DNA of 64,000 nucleotides, taken from the NCBI RefSeq assembly GCF_014529535.1, contig NW_023503746.1:868001-932000 (forward strand), read 5' to 3'. Both the position numbers and the translations under genes were made by a program. The notes under the pieces were generated by a model. It saw only the letters and a program-made list of their open reading frames with translations. It was not told where the DNA came from and ran no database searches. Positions 1 to 13,000 of this stretch are shown piece by piece. Position 1 is the first letter of the stretch. Every line of letters starts with the position of its first letter. This stretch comes from Bradysia coprophila. Its lineage: Eukaryota; Arthropoda; Insecta; Diptera; Sciaridae.

Positions 1-776
1 ATTAACCATCGCTGTGCATGCGAGTTTGCCAATTGAGACTCACTCTTTCGACTATCACATCTGAACCACGTGACCGATTTTCAAAAACTTTTTTTCCCTG
101 AAAGTGTGTTTCAATGCGCATCTTTTGACGCCCATATCACTGATGTTGATGAGGTGCGTAACACTTAAAAACGAGATTACCCTTTCACGCTGACACTTAT
201 TGCAAGAGTTTCTCGAGCTCGTTCTCTCACACCACTTGACCAAATTCGCTCATATTTAAAACGAGACTCTTATTTTGCATTTCCTTTGACAACAAATAAG
301 TTACCACGTTTATAAGTGATGTTTTGGTTGAGTTTAGTGTCGAAAACTGTCTAAAAACCAGCCAAACTCAGAATTTTCCTTCAAACGAACCTCCCCAGAT
401 CAAAAACGCTTCAAAAAATTATAAAAAAACGTTAGGGTCCCTTTTTTTGAACCATTTTAACTCTCTGATAGCATGCCGATGCAATCTAAAATAATTTTTC
501 AAATTTGAACAGGCCTAATTGCCGAGTCATGCAGCTTCTTGCTTTTTATTTTATACTTGTCGAAGCTGACAAGCTCGTGAACAGTGAAAAGTCAACGATT
601 AATGAAATACGAGACGGGCGAGAGGTTAACAATCTGACAAGTGAATGTGACCATGATGTACCATATTTTAGATGCACCTCCTCCATCTGCATTGATATGA
701 AAAGTGTTCTTGTTCGTAAAATTCACTTTTAATACTGAACATCATATAACAACACAGCTAACAGAACATTTCTCTG
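1..776. other. Non-coding left flank, AT-rich
   Basis: No reading frame here looks like a conserved protein, and I see no tRNA or clear repeat. The right part lies just downstream of the stop codon of the minus-strand aminopeptidase at 777, so the 3' untranslated region of that gene must lie within it. A minus-strand AATAAA (TTTATT on the plus strand, near 544) is one candidate polyadenylation signal. Confidence 0.5.
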
Positions 777-3700
777 TTAATTCCAAATTAAACTTAAAAC
801 AACCGAAACCAGCACCACCGACAGACTGATCGTCAACATTCGTGGAGCACCGGACACGGATCTCATATAATTGTAAATAGTTGGCACATGTTTGTCCGCC
901 CATTGAACATTGAATTTCGCATCGGTAATAGCTGTTGCAATAGTTGTTGAACCGAATTCCGATTCTTTGCCCGCATAGAACGTTTCCAGTTGTTCAATTT
1001 GTGCAGAATTCGAGAACCTAGCGGCTAGGTTTGATATTATGGTTGCAACATCGCCAATGTTATCGAAGCTGGAAAGAGTTTGAACAAAGAATTTGAATAG
1101 CAGGGTCTCACAGGAAGGTAAGTTCAATCGTTCTTACGAATTCTTGATGGCAGTATAGTTTGCCAGAACATAATCTAAGACAATTTGAACATTTTCGCCA
1201 TGATTGTTATATGTAGCGGTGAAAGCGGCTTGCTTGTCCTGTAGTCTCACTGAATCTGTCAATATTTTGTTCAGGTAGCCCTGATACGAACAAAACGGAA
1301 TCATTAACGGTAACAGTTTCCAGTCAACTTAACGTGTTGCGTTGCTATACCTTCAACAACTCTTCATCTTTCGTACATCCCAAGGCTGTCAATATCACAA
1401 CCTGTTCAGCAGCCACATTTTCCGTTAAAAATCGTTCCCACATGAAATTCCAGGTGGTTTCATTTCCTTCGGTTATAGCTGTGCAATAGACCACTGGTCG
1501 AACATTTGGTGGCACACTACGCGGAGAAGATCAGAATGAGTATTGTTTTTCCGATCAATTTCACCATTCACAAACCTGTAGCTCAGTGGTTGTGCTACCA
1601 ATTTATTAAATTCACTAACAGCCGCTTCAATGCAACCTTGATGTCCAAATTTGCAGGCATTGCTGAGAATGTTTGCTCTGTTGTAGATGTCTAGTCTTGT
1701 GTCAGTCGGTCTACTGTTGAATCCGAGGATGTCATAGATGTTGCTAACCAAGCCAAGAATGTATCTCTTTGGGATGGATGGGGTATTATCCTCCCAGTTT
1801 CTTCGTTTCTCTTTTATTCAAATTCTTACCTTGTACATGTCCAATTGAGATGTGCTGAGACGTCGTTGTACATAAATGAAGTTATTGAACACGGCGTACC
1901 ATGGCAGATAGTTCGTTTCTTCTTCCAGATATTGTACGATGCTTAACGCTAAATTGTAGTCCAATAGTTCGCCCCGAGCTAAATTTAATGCGTCATCAAC
2001 TATCTGGGCCCTGTTAAGAACATGGATATCGGTGTTGTTCGTCTTTAGTGCTTGCCCAATATTCTCCCACGTAGCAGTATCGTAGTTAACGCGATAGTAG
2101 CCTGAAATCAGACGAAAACTTTATTTTATTGGGAATGGGATGGAACGGTTACTATTTCTCCGGTGAATATTAATTGAACGAGCCGACGAGTCAAGTTGAC
2201 AACTAGACTTTCAAGTCCCACAAAATCTCTTACCAGTTTGCTGAATATTGAAAATGACCCAATCAACTTCACCAGATAGAGCAAACGTTAGAGAACTTCC
2301 ATTTTGACTCAGTGACTGCGTGGATTGGGTTGTCTGGAAATTCTTCTGTTGAGACGTGGCATAATTGAGTTTGATTTCCCAGCGTGTACTGTCGCTGTGA
2401 CTTGGATTTTTCAGCAAAAATCGTTTCTGCGAAATGGTCAACGTTTTCCTGTCGTCACCGCGATTCACTGTCACAACTGGGTAGCCCGTTTGATTGGTCC
2501 ATGAATTTAAGAAATCAGCGACTTGTAAGGTAGTCGCAGGCACATTCGGTTGTAATGCATCGTATAGTTGCTGAGGTGTGGTTGTCCCGTAGGCACTGGA
2601 AAAATTTTCGTTTTCATTAATTTCGGTTCCTCGTCTTCAATTGCAATGGCAAATTTACTTTTGTCTCAAATATTGTTGCAGCGAAGTCTTAAAGCTATTC
2701 GAACCCATGATGTGTTCAGTCATTCTAATTACGGCCGCTCCTTTACTGTACGAGATACTGTCGAAAATACCAGAAATATCTGAGGGACTGTTTACGGTGT
2801 GGCTCATCGGATGAGACGTTTCCAAGGAATCAGCTCCCATGACCACTTGAAGTTGTTCGACTATGAACTGGCTCGGTAGATCCCAATGTGTCTCCGCCTA
2901 TGAAAATGAAGTAAATCGATTAATCGGGACAAACACATGGGACATTGGGACATGGAGCACATACTAAGAAAGCTGTTCCGTAGTATTGGAAGTATCTAGC
3001 AAAACCTTCATTCAGCCAAGTATATTCCCACCAGTCGCAGGTGACCACTAATTTAATGCGAAACATGAGTAAAGTTTAAGTTTGAATTATTTCTGTAAAA
3101 CCTACGATCTCCGAACCACATATGCGCCTACAATAAACCAAATGTTATTGGATGTTGATGATTCAAGTTCTCAATGAGCAAACCTACCTGTTCATGAGTT
3201 ATGACCGTAGCAACTCTCTGCTGAGCTAAAGCAGTAGATACGTTAGGATGGTAGAGCAAAGCGGTTTCTCGATACGTCAGCAGACCCCAATTTTCCATAG
3301 CTCCAGCGGAAAAGTCTGGCAGGGCTGCCATCTCCATTTTTGTCATCCCTGTCATGTTATTGTATGGATAGTCTAAATATGTTTCTAATCCGGACAACAG
3401 CTTCGGTCCAACATCGTGAGCATAAAATGTCTGGTCGAATGCTTCCGGTCTTGCGATAACCCGGAACGAACCATCTGTATTCGATCTGATTTGAAATTCA
3501 GACACAATAAATGCAACCAAATACGTGGACATGAATGGTGTTTGTGCAAAGACATCTCTTGTTCGGTCAGAGCTAATTAACAGAATTTTTGTTTCTTTAC
3601 TGAAGGTACAGTGATTGCTATTTAAGTTACCCACCCATCGGGTATAAGTGTGGAACTAACACGTTGCGTATTGGACACGGTTGTGGTAAAATTGATGGAT

Positions 3701-4334
3701 CGAATAATTGCTATGTCGAAAGTGGCTTTAAACCTAGGTTCGTCAAAACATGGGAAAACTCTACGTGCATGGGTCGGCTGCATTTGAGTTGTACCTAACC
3801 ATCTGCAATTTATTTGTTAAATTTGTTGTCTAACACGGCAGTGTGTGCTTCTTACTTCGTCACATTGTTTTCCACATAGGAACTTTTGTAGAAACCTCGC
3901 ATATCGTCGGACAATATTCCGCTGTAAACGAATGTTATCCGATAGTCAATTGATGGTACCAAAGCGGTGGCAGTGGTAAGTGTGTACAAATGAGTGACAT
4001 TGTCCCAATTTGCTCCGGTAATAACAGTTTGCGAGGCAGCATTACTTGCAAGGGTTAATGTAGTTAGGGGCTCGTTTATTGTAAGCTGATTTTGATGCAG
4101 CACTATTTGGTTTGTGGTGGTTTGAGATCGAAATGTGATCGTAGCTCGTCCATCAAATGTGAATTGCTTGGCTCCCGTAAAATATGGTTCAATTTCGATG
4201 GCATAATTGCTGGGTATCACAGTAACAGGTAGTCGATAGTTGATCGTTGATTGTTTGGGCTCGATATCATCGATGGGTGTCGACAAAGTGGCTCCTACGA
4301 AGCATGTTGCGATAAGGAAATGAAGTACTTTCAT
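777..4334 (-). CDS. Aminopeptidase N (M1 family), GPI-anchored type; paralog 1
   Basis: Zinc exopeptidase that removes N-terminal residues from peptides, probably on the outer face of gut epithelial cells. My model has 12 exons, minus strand: 4334-3856, 3802-3635, 3572-3188, 3127-3106, 3047-2965, 2897-2659, 2595-2234, 2101-1830, 1766-1576, 1516-1351, 1280-1138 and 1068-777. Together they make 2802 nt, or 933 residues, with no internal stop. Visible features are a signal peptide ([18 protein letters not shown]), GAMEN at about residues 306-310, the zinc site HEQAH (H342, E343, H346) and the third ligand E365 in NEGFAR. The zinc motif is split by an intron, and a 22-nt microexon supplies its second half (AHMWFGD). 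The C-terminus is a hydrophobic GPI-signal-like tail after SGAPRM. The length is normal for insect aminopeptidases N. It is divergent from paralog 2 and about 5.7 kb from it. The 3634-3573 intron is the least certain: a competing GTAACT donor lies four bases downstream. Family assignment is very secure; the exact substrate is unknown. Confidence 0.93.
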
Positions 4335-4556
4335 GATTTCAGAGTATCTGTTGGATATGACGAAAATACCAGTTGAATGATAGACTTATTACGTCATAGA
4401 AGGCACTTTGTTATCGCATATGCAAAGAAACTTAATTTTTAACGATAAAAGTCTGATATTTACAAGTGTCATTGAACGGATACTGTTGCCTTTCGCGAAA
4501 TCCTTCCCATTCCTACAATGCACATGTATGCAGTACATTCACGCACACGAGATCAT

Positions 4557-5390
4557 TTTTAGCCCCGTACGAAGTACTGGGGGCTTATAAGATTAATATG
4601 TCGTTTGTAACATGTTGAATTGGAAGCAGACGGTAAGGGCAAAGCATTTGCCTATGTTCATAGATAACGAATCCGCAATAAAAAAAATGTCCGTCTGTCC
4701 GTCTGTCTGTCTCTCTGTCTATCTGTCCGTCTGTCTGTCTGTCTGTGACCCCTCTAGCTTGAGTAAATCACAACCTTTTTCAAAATTCTTTTTTTCCCCG
4801 TTTGGTATCGACAAAAGTAAGGTCAAGTTCGAAAATGGGCATGGTAGGGTCGGCCCTTCCAGAGCTAGGGCCCTAAAGGTGTTTTTCAGTCTTTCGACGA
4901 TATCTACCGAAATACACACGCAATAGCTGCTTGTGATATATCAAATGAAAGGTATTGACGAGTAGAACAAAGTTGCTGAACATTGTTTTTGGGTAAGATG
5001 CAACGCGGGCTTGTTGGGAGGGCTCAAAAGTCGTTACTCGGCCCTAAGTGTTTTTTGCACATAAATCGAGTAAATCTCATCCGATTTTGCTAGTTTTTGT
5101 TTCATTTGAGAGATAATTGAATGCCGAATAGAATTATTGCAAAAAAAGTTTCAAATTTAGGCCCTTGGACTAAGGCCACTACTCGGCCCTAAGTGTTTTT
5201 GCACATAAATCGAGTAAATCTCATCTGATTTTGCTACTTTTTGTTTATTTGAGAGATAATTGAATGCCGAATAGAATGATGGCGAAAAAAGTTTCAAATT
5301 TGGTCCCTTGGACTAAGGCCGCTACTCGGCCCTAAGTGTTTTTTGCAAATAAATCTAGTAAATCTCATCTGATTTTGCTAGTTTTTGTTC
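4557..5390 (+). repeat. GCCCCGTAC-end repeat family, copy 1 (truncated)
   Basis: It begins with TTTTTAGCCCCGTACGAAGT, then the sequence leading into a (GTCT/GTCC)n microsatellite at about 4690-4746. Three diverged tandem units of about 140-150 bases follow, each containing CTACTCGGCCCTAAGTG (near 5035, 5187 and 5327). The same order (end motif, microsatellite, tandem units) occurs at 26452-27575 and, reversed, at 30469-31419. The right terminal motif seen in copy 2 is missing, so this copy is truncated. Confidence 0.75.
4687..4746. repeat. (GTCT/GTCC)n microsatellite
   Basis: Tetranucleotide GTCC/GTCT tract of about 60 bases. It sits at the same internal position in all three copies of the GCCCCGTAC repeat family, so it is carried by the element and did not arise separately. 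Confidence 0.85.
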
Positions 5391-8300
5391 GATCAAATGA
5401 AGTAATAGATCAGATAGTAAAACTGTTAATATGCTTGCTGTCTGTGACAGCTTAATATGGCGGCAGCTGCAATTTCACACGACAATGGAATTCATTTCCA
5501 AATTTGCAAGAAGTCGATTAATTCTTCTCTTATCGATTGATATGTTATTCGTTGCATTGTCTAAGAACAGATTACCACCCAAGCAAGTCACGCCGACCTC
5601 AGTAAATAACTCAGGTGTTATGTCTCGTCCCATCAATAGAAATGGCTTGCAAACGATTTTAGTTTCAAAGTTTGAATAGATATTACTCTGCCAGCAAAGT
5701 TTTTATCATCGTTACGTGAGAAAGAGAAACCACAACTTTCTAGAATTCCTACTTTGAACGTTAGTGAGTAATGCAATCATTGAGTTTATATCATCATTGA
5801 AGATTATATGTTCAAGGATTTTGGTGAACAAAAAGTCGACTGAAAGGTTACCTAGTAACAGTTTCCTAAACCCAGCGTCTTTCCAATTTTCCGAACTGAA
5901 ATTATATTGTCCTCACTAACTAGATTGCTAATGTGCGTAACTTTAATCCAAATTGCGAGCTTTCGAATTTTCTTTGTAGCAATTCGACTACACCTAAACC
6001 GGGAGGAACTGCTTTTTGTTTCAGAGAAAATTATTTAAAGTTGCTCAACGTATTGATAGTATAAATACGTTTGATCCTCGAGGTACTAATGAATAAGGCA
6101 ACAAAATTTTATTGAAGAATTCTATGAATGCAACACTCAATGCTAGATAAGACAAACTTGACTACCTCACTGTAAAACTTTTTTTTCAACGATTCGCTTT
6201 ACAACCGTACACACATTGAGCTGTGGTTACTCACAGTGAAAAGTGTTTCATGCGTCGGTTTCTGAACTTATCAATGTGCTTAATTCGTATAAATATTGTT
6301 ATCGAAATCAACTCTATTTACACAATTGTGATTACGGGCGATTACAAAATGTTTTAAAAAAATCGACAATTTATTGACTGTACGTTAAGCTCAGAAAATT
6401 AGAATTGCTTCGTTGTTAGAAATATTGGAATGGCGGTTTTGAACTGAGATAAAACAAATCAATTTGAATTTGAAGACTGAGGTTACACACTGAGTTTGGA
6501 TGGATATTTAAGAATCCAATGAAATCAGGAATTTTTGATTTGATTTGATTTGATTTTTATCGAAAAAATATTTGTACCGCACCCTCCTCCTTCGGCAATC
6601 AAAATATGTTTTTCATCCGTGCGGCGTGAATAACCTTATTTTGTTCACTCAAATACTGTCTCTATAATGACAGTTCAGGTTAGAAAATTCGAATGTTCTC
6701 TTGTTTTTCCCATGGGGGCGAACAAAGGTTTTTTTTTCTCTTTGCAACTTCCATTTTGTTTTGGTTTTGGAAAATGTAGAAAAAAATTGATGCGTTATTC
6801 ACGCTACGCAAGGATAAAAAATTATATGATCTTTGTTTTTAACTCGGGGAAAATAGGAAATTGCAACAAGAGCGAATTCCGACCTTCGCTCTGGCCGCAA
6901 ACTTTTACTCTTGTTAGAATTTCCAATTTTATCACCTTGTCAAACAAATAACCATTACAGGTTAATGGTTTAGAATTCCATTTTCCCAGTGCTTTGAGCG
7001 TAAATCCACTATCAAAAATAAACTTTTTCTGGTTGCGGATGTACCTAGAACGGTTAATGGATACCTAGTAACTCGGTCGAGTAAAAAAAGTATCAAGGGT
7101 ATTCCACTGGGACAAGATAAATCCATTAACAGCGTTGTTGTTACATAAATAATTCTATGTGGTAGAGAAGGATAATTGACTATAATTCGCACTTTATAGC
7201 ACAGAAACACACAAATTAAAAAAATTCTCAATCCTTCAACAGCGTTCAACCAGTAATATTCACTTCCTTTAAGACAAGTCAGAACTTTCACACAAGATCA
7301 TTCTCACGATTTTTTTTTGTTTAAATTTAAATTTAAATTTCGATAATTTAGAAATTGAACTTAGAAATGTAAAACTTAATTCTAATTAATTATTTCACTG
7401 ACTATCCAATTATGATTTACCTTCACGGAACGATGTAATGAGAGTGAAGAACCTGTCACTCATATTTATAAGACAATTAACAAATAGACAGTACCCACTC
7501 AATATATGAAAATGATAACGACAAGTTTATAATGCTAACTTTTTATTGATATGATGAGCAATACACACATAATTAAACTGATTATCTTTATATTTTTTCG
7601 TAAAAAATTGGTATTTAATCATTGTTTTTTCGTTTCGTTATTTTTATTGGTGTTTGAACAGGTAATACGCCGATTCACATTAGAACAGAATTGACGATTC
7701 GGTTTGATATATTCTTTTAAAAGTTCGCTTCTAATTAAAGTCTGATCTACCTGACAAAGCATTGCAGAATCACTTAATGTTCAAGAGATCAAATTATTGT
7801 CCTATAAGAACTTCTCATTGCAAAAATCTTGGGCGAAAATCCATTTTCAAGACAGTGAAACCACAATGTATGGTCTGTTATTGCAGCATAAGATAGAACA
7901 TCCATAATAAGTAAAATAGCAGAAAAATAACTAATACAGAACATGGGATGAAAAGTCGGGTTTTGATGTGCTGATTCACCTCGACTTGCATACTTTTATG
8001 CAAATTATTATTACGAACTGTACATCTGATGGAAGTCACCTAATCCAAGCTTTTATATGAAATCTCTAGATATCTAGATATTGTGTAGATCTGAGAAACT
8101 GCCAGCTACTTTGAATTGCTTTCAGTCAATGACTAATAGTCATTGCTAGACATTTCCTTAACTCTATTTCTTATTGTACTTGTTAAAGTTCATAGAAATC
8201 GTATCTAGACGGCATTGAGGAATCTCGCGGAGCTAGATTTCCAATCTAGGATGGGAATTTCGCGCTAATACACTTTCTTCAAATCTTCGTAATTTTGGAA

Positions 8301-8587
8301 ATGGTTGCAAACTTGTAGAGTGTTTTCCGAGAAATTGAAATGAGGGCGAACATAATCTAGAGAAACTAACGCTTTATTTAAAAGGAAAATTTTCTATTTT
8401 TGAGGTAGTTGACTGTTAGAGGATTTATACTTTTGAGATAATTTTCTGTAAAAGAAAAATCGATTTCACACCCATTTCCAATTTTTTAGTTTCTCCGGAA
8501 ACCCTCTACATGGAGTTCGCACCCATTTCCAAAACTCGTACACACAGTTTGCTCCCATTTCCAAAATTACAAAGATTTAATATATAT

Positions 8588-8702
8588 TATGCACCTGTTG
8601 CCAAGATTGGTATTTTGACGTGTAGGACATTATTGCCCTAGCCGAAGGCGTGGGTCATAATGCCTACACGTCAAAATAACAGTCTGGCAATAGGTGCATA
8701 TC
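8588..8702. repeat. Inverted repeat, arms of about 50 bases
   Basis: The left arm starts TATGCACCTGTTGCCA and runs through TATTTTGACGTGTAGG. The right arm is its imperfect reverse complement, ending CAATAGGTGCATATCA. The short centre contains GCCGAAGGC. This is a probable foldback or MITE remnant; no target duplication was identified. Confidence 0.7.
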
Positions 8703-9860
8703 ATATTTTATCTGTCGAGAACAGATATATCGAGATAAACGAAAACTCCCTAGAGGGATAAGCTCGAGATTATCGTTCTAGACAGATAAAAAAATATATA
8801 GGCGCGAGATTTCTACCCTAGAGTACGAATCTCGCATGGTGCGAGATTCTTATTTCCACTATACAAAAGAAGAAATTTCGCGCCAAATGGATGCGAAATT
8901 ACTAGCAGCCCAGACGACATTCCACCATTGTCACTGAAATGCTTCTTGTGAAGCAGGGTATGTAAATCGTTTTCACTAAATCTAAAGTTAAAAGTTAATA
9001 AAACCGTTAGAAGTGGCGAGCGTATTGCAATTTTCAACAAAATTACTAAATCTGTTACTTCATTTGTGTAATGTGTATCCCTGTTTTTGATTCAAAATCT
9101 ATTACTTCAATGAGTTTTCGTGTGTTTGACTATATAAGGAAGCATTAGTCAGATCTATTTGCATATTCTTGTCATCTTTGTCTGTAGCAGATGACTACAA
9201 TGCCGAAAGATGACAGATGACTATAAGATACTGACTCTACGTGTAAATTAAGTTTTAAGTTTTAATATTGGTATACTAACAACTGCGATGTTCAATATTA
9301 AATAATGGGACACATGATCGTTAAAAAATCGGCTCTGGTGCTTGACTTGCAATGTTATAAATTTCTAAATTTCTGTTGAGCGTATGATTAGTGATACTTG
9401 AGTGGTAAGGTATGGTGGTATCCGTTTTCAGTTTTTTTTTTGCTTAATAAACCTGCCATACTTTTCGAAAAGTTAGCTAGGTTAATCGTCATGGCCTCAG
9501 GTGATACCCTAAGAATCGGAAGTCGTAGATATAATTTAATCTTTTTAAATGCCATTTTCATTCCATGGTAATCAACATTGTTTCAACGATGTCAAATCCA
9601 TTGTTTGATAAAAATTACAATGGCCTAACGACTCATAAATCTGTCCAATTGTTAGATGACCTGAAATCAGCGAAATGACTACAATATGTCTCAATCAGGC
9701 TCACTCATAGCCATTGGTTAATAAACTTTCTAATCAGATGCTACCGTCTCACTTATAACGACAATCAATCACATGTAAACATGGCTATCAACCAGATGCT
9801 ACAGCAGGCTTTGAGCTATCTCGTTTTTCTATATTTTCGAATATCGGTCACTTTACCGAT

Positions 9861-9887
9861 TGATAAGAAAATGATAATTTGAGATAA
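9861..9887 (+). promoter_or_regulatory. Cluster of three GATA motifs upstream of aminopeptidase 2
   Basis: TGATAAG, TGATAA and AGATAA occur within 27 bases, about 145-170 bases before the start codon at 10030. GATA factors are known to drive midgut digestive genes in Diptera, so this is a plausible gut enhancer. AT-rich DNA gives such motifs by chance, so confidence is moderate to low. Confidence 0.35.
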
Positions 9888-10029
9888 AATTTGAAATAAT
9901 TGGACACGGGCCAGACAAGTAATGTTCCAGTTGCTCTGTTTTATAATTATTTAGTCTGAAAATTGTTGCCGAGTGAAATATATTAAATTTCCAACCACTC
10001 GCAAACTGCTGTACCTGCGACAATAAGCA

Positions 10030-13000
10030 ATGTGGAAATCATTAGTTATATTTGCACTTGGAGTAACAATCACAAATTCAATAAGTCCGATAAATGAATT
10101 TAGTGTAAATGCATTACCGTCGCCAGACATACGACAACAGGAGCTCACATATCGTTTACCGACGAACGTACGACCATTAAAATATTCACTCAACATTCAC
10201 ATCGATGTGGAAAATGAAGTTTTCAATGGGAATGTGACAATTAACCTTGAAGTCATCCAGCCAACAACATCGATACATTTGAATTACAAAGATATATCTG
10301 TTGATTGGATTAATGCCCGACTAGCATTGGATGCATCTGCAGAAACATTTCAAGTGATTAACGAAACCGATCGACCAATTGAACAAATTTACGAGCTACA
10401 TTTCCAGCAAAGTTTAAATGTGGGTTCGTACACATTACAATTGCAATTTGAAGGACTTATTAGACATGACTTGACCGGATTGTACAAGAGTTCATACGCC
10501 TTTACTAATGAGAGTTTGACTGAAACTAGGTAAAGTACTCTGTTGCTTTGTTATTTAAAAAAATTGAATTGTGGTTTCCGGTGCGGCTTGAATGTGATCT
10601 AAAGAAAATGCGGCACATCCATTTACTTTTAATGCTTCATTTTGCAAAGGAAAGCCGCGAGCAGTCAATGGAAATAACATTTTCTGGTCGAGATGATCAT
10701 AAATCAGGTATCTGTTCCGGAAATGGCATGTTATACCTAGCTGATATGCAATTGGTGAATACTCTCGGCTTTTCGTTTATCAATAAAACGTGAAAGTATG
10801 TGGGTGTGCTGTGTACTCTGAAGTGTGGTGATATCTTAGAATTTTTACATTTTTATTCGTCCAGTCTAACAAATCTTCCTTTCAATAAAATTTTTATGAT
10901 GCATTTATTGATGGCTTAGGGGAAAATACCGATTACTATTTCACGCATCATCGTGATTCTCATTCATGAAAAATGTTTAATTAAAGCTGTTATTATCACT
11001 CAGCCAATGTGGTTAATCTTATCAGTTTCGAATTTATTTACGCCGGTTTTTATAAGCGTTGAATAATGAACTGCAATAAAATTTTTATTAAATCATTTAA
11101 AAAAAATTGTTAACGAACACAACCAGTACTCCCAATCAATATTACTCACAAAGGGAACTTAGATAACTTATGATTGCGTCAGATATTTACCGCGAATCGA
11201 AAAAAAACGTTTTTTCTTTCTTTCAGGTATTTAGCCGCAACTCACCTTGAACCAACTTATGCTCGTTCAGTATTTCCATGCTTTGATGAGCCTGCTTTGA
11301 AGGCAAAGTTCGCTGTGAACATCTATCACAATGAAAAATACCGAGCAATGTCTAATATGCCTAGAGAGGGTGAACCAGAACTGATGTAAGTTATTAATAG
11401 GGACCGTTCATAAATTACATACATAGCTAGGGGTCGGAATAAAGTGGCTTTTTCCCAACAAATGTTAGCTTGTGATTATCACAAAAGTTCACGTGATTTT
11501 TTGTAAAATTGTTAGCCTATTACAGACGGCTGTCGTTGTCGAGAGAGCCATAATAAACGACAAGCTGCGACTAGTGAGGTCTAATATAGCAAAAAGCGTG
11601 TTCAAAACAAATGTATTAACCTGTTATAGACCGCATGTGGCCAGTATTATTATCCCGTCTAATACTTCCATCGATCAAAGTATTTTTAATCGGTTGATTT
11701 CAAATCTTGTACTTCCATTTTTTAACATTACATTTTTCTATATGATGGACCATATTACCCAGAGCTTGTCATTATTTTTGTCGTCGTTATCGATAACAGA
11801 TGAAATAATGAAGTAATAGATCAGATAGTAAAACTTTTAATATGCTTACCGTCTGTGACAGGTTAGTATTCTCTTGAAGGTTGCGGTCGATCACAAATCC
11901 ACTTCTTCTGATCTTAGATTTTATCAGCCGATTGCAACCGCATCTTTTACTGCATTTCTTTTGAAACACTTTGCTGCAGTCGATGACGATGAAATAAATT
12001 ATTCAATTCGTCTCAGCTGGTTAACTCACAACTGAAATAATTAAAGGCATACACGTGGTAGTGGTAAATCAGTTACCCGTTTAAAGACGTAAAAGAAGTT
12101 TTGTTTGTATGAGTGGACCAGCTGAAAAACAGCTGAATCTCTTATTTCAGAGTCGCCGACTGTTGACGAAAAAGTCCAGTTTTCGTGTGACGTTTTTTAA
12201 TACGCGGCGAAGCCGAGATCAACAATCGAACGAAAACGTGACCTTCCATTTTTATCCCGAGATTTTTAATTATATTTTTTTGGGTTGATTTCCCAAACCA
12301 ATTCTCTTGTTTTCCCCAGTAATGCATTAAGCCATAAGTCCAGGGTCGAACTAGGGAAATCTCAAAGATTGCAGTCAAGCTGTGATCCTGGTTGCATTTC
12401 AATTTTCTCTCTTCATTGAAAACTCAATTTAAATCTGATATTCAGGAATATTCATCTTCTATGAACGACATAATGTAAATGTAAGCGTAAGTGTATGGCT
12501 TATTTCGTTAGACATGGGTGGTATTTTACGTCTATAGTGAGCATCATATTTATACATTTTATTGATGTTTATGATGGGTTCTTTATATCGTTAATGTGAG
12601 TCACGACCGTCTGCAAACATGACTAACGAAAACTGTTTCCTAACCAGTTTCGCCAATAAATAGAAACAAACAATTTACTGGAATCAACGGTAGAAATCAT
12701 GGCAGCAGCACGGCATGATACAAAAGAAATTCCATTTTTACATAGATCAGGAGAGCAATTCTAGAAACCCATATGCTTGCGTTGTGTAATTGACGAACGG
12801 GTCTATTTAGATGTTGATGGTTCAATTCAACAATTCAATCAAATATACCTATTTTAGTCCCGGAACAGATAACGTCTATAAAACCTCTTTCATGGAAACG
12901 CCAGTGATCATGTCCACCTATCTTTTGGCGTTTGTTGTTGCTGAAGAATATGAGTTTTATACTGAATCACCAGGGATGTTAAGTATCGCTGCATCGGTAT

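Larger units (their letters stand above)
4335..10029. other. Intergenic region between divergent aminopeptidase genes
   Basis: No conserved gene seen in 5.7 kb. It holds a truncated copy of the GCCCCGTAC repeat family (about 4557-5390), the end of an ACCTGT-type MITE (about 5395-5452), a short (TTTGA)n run near 6535-6556, a palindrome at 8588-8702 and a GATA-motif cluster near 9861-9887. Several open frames of 70-110 codons (for example 6667-6951 plus and 6962-7291 minus) have no recognisable domain and no coding-like composition. Both aminopeptidase promoters must lie within this stretch. Confidence 0.6.

Noticed and set aside
1069-1137. ATG-initiated frame [10 protein letters not shown] as a separate last exon start
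   Set aside because: A 69-nt intron ending TTTCCAG at 1069 gives a better in-frame junction (NSFDNIGDV); the ATG lies inside the intron.
1473-1575. Apparent frameshift in aminopeptidase 1 before PNVRPVVYC
   Set aside because: A 59-nt intron (1575-1517, CAG|GTTTGT to GCGTAG|T) joins the two frames exactly, so no frameshift is needed.
6667-6951. 94-codon plus-strand frame
   Set aside because: Low-complexity Phe/Lys-rich translation of AT-rich DNA with no domain or splice context.
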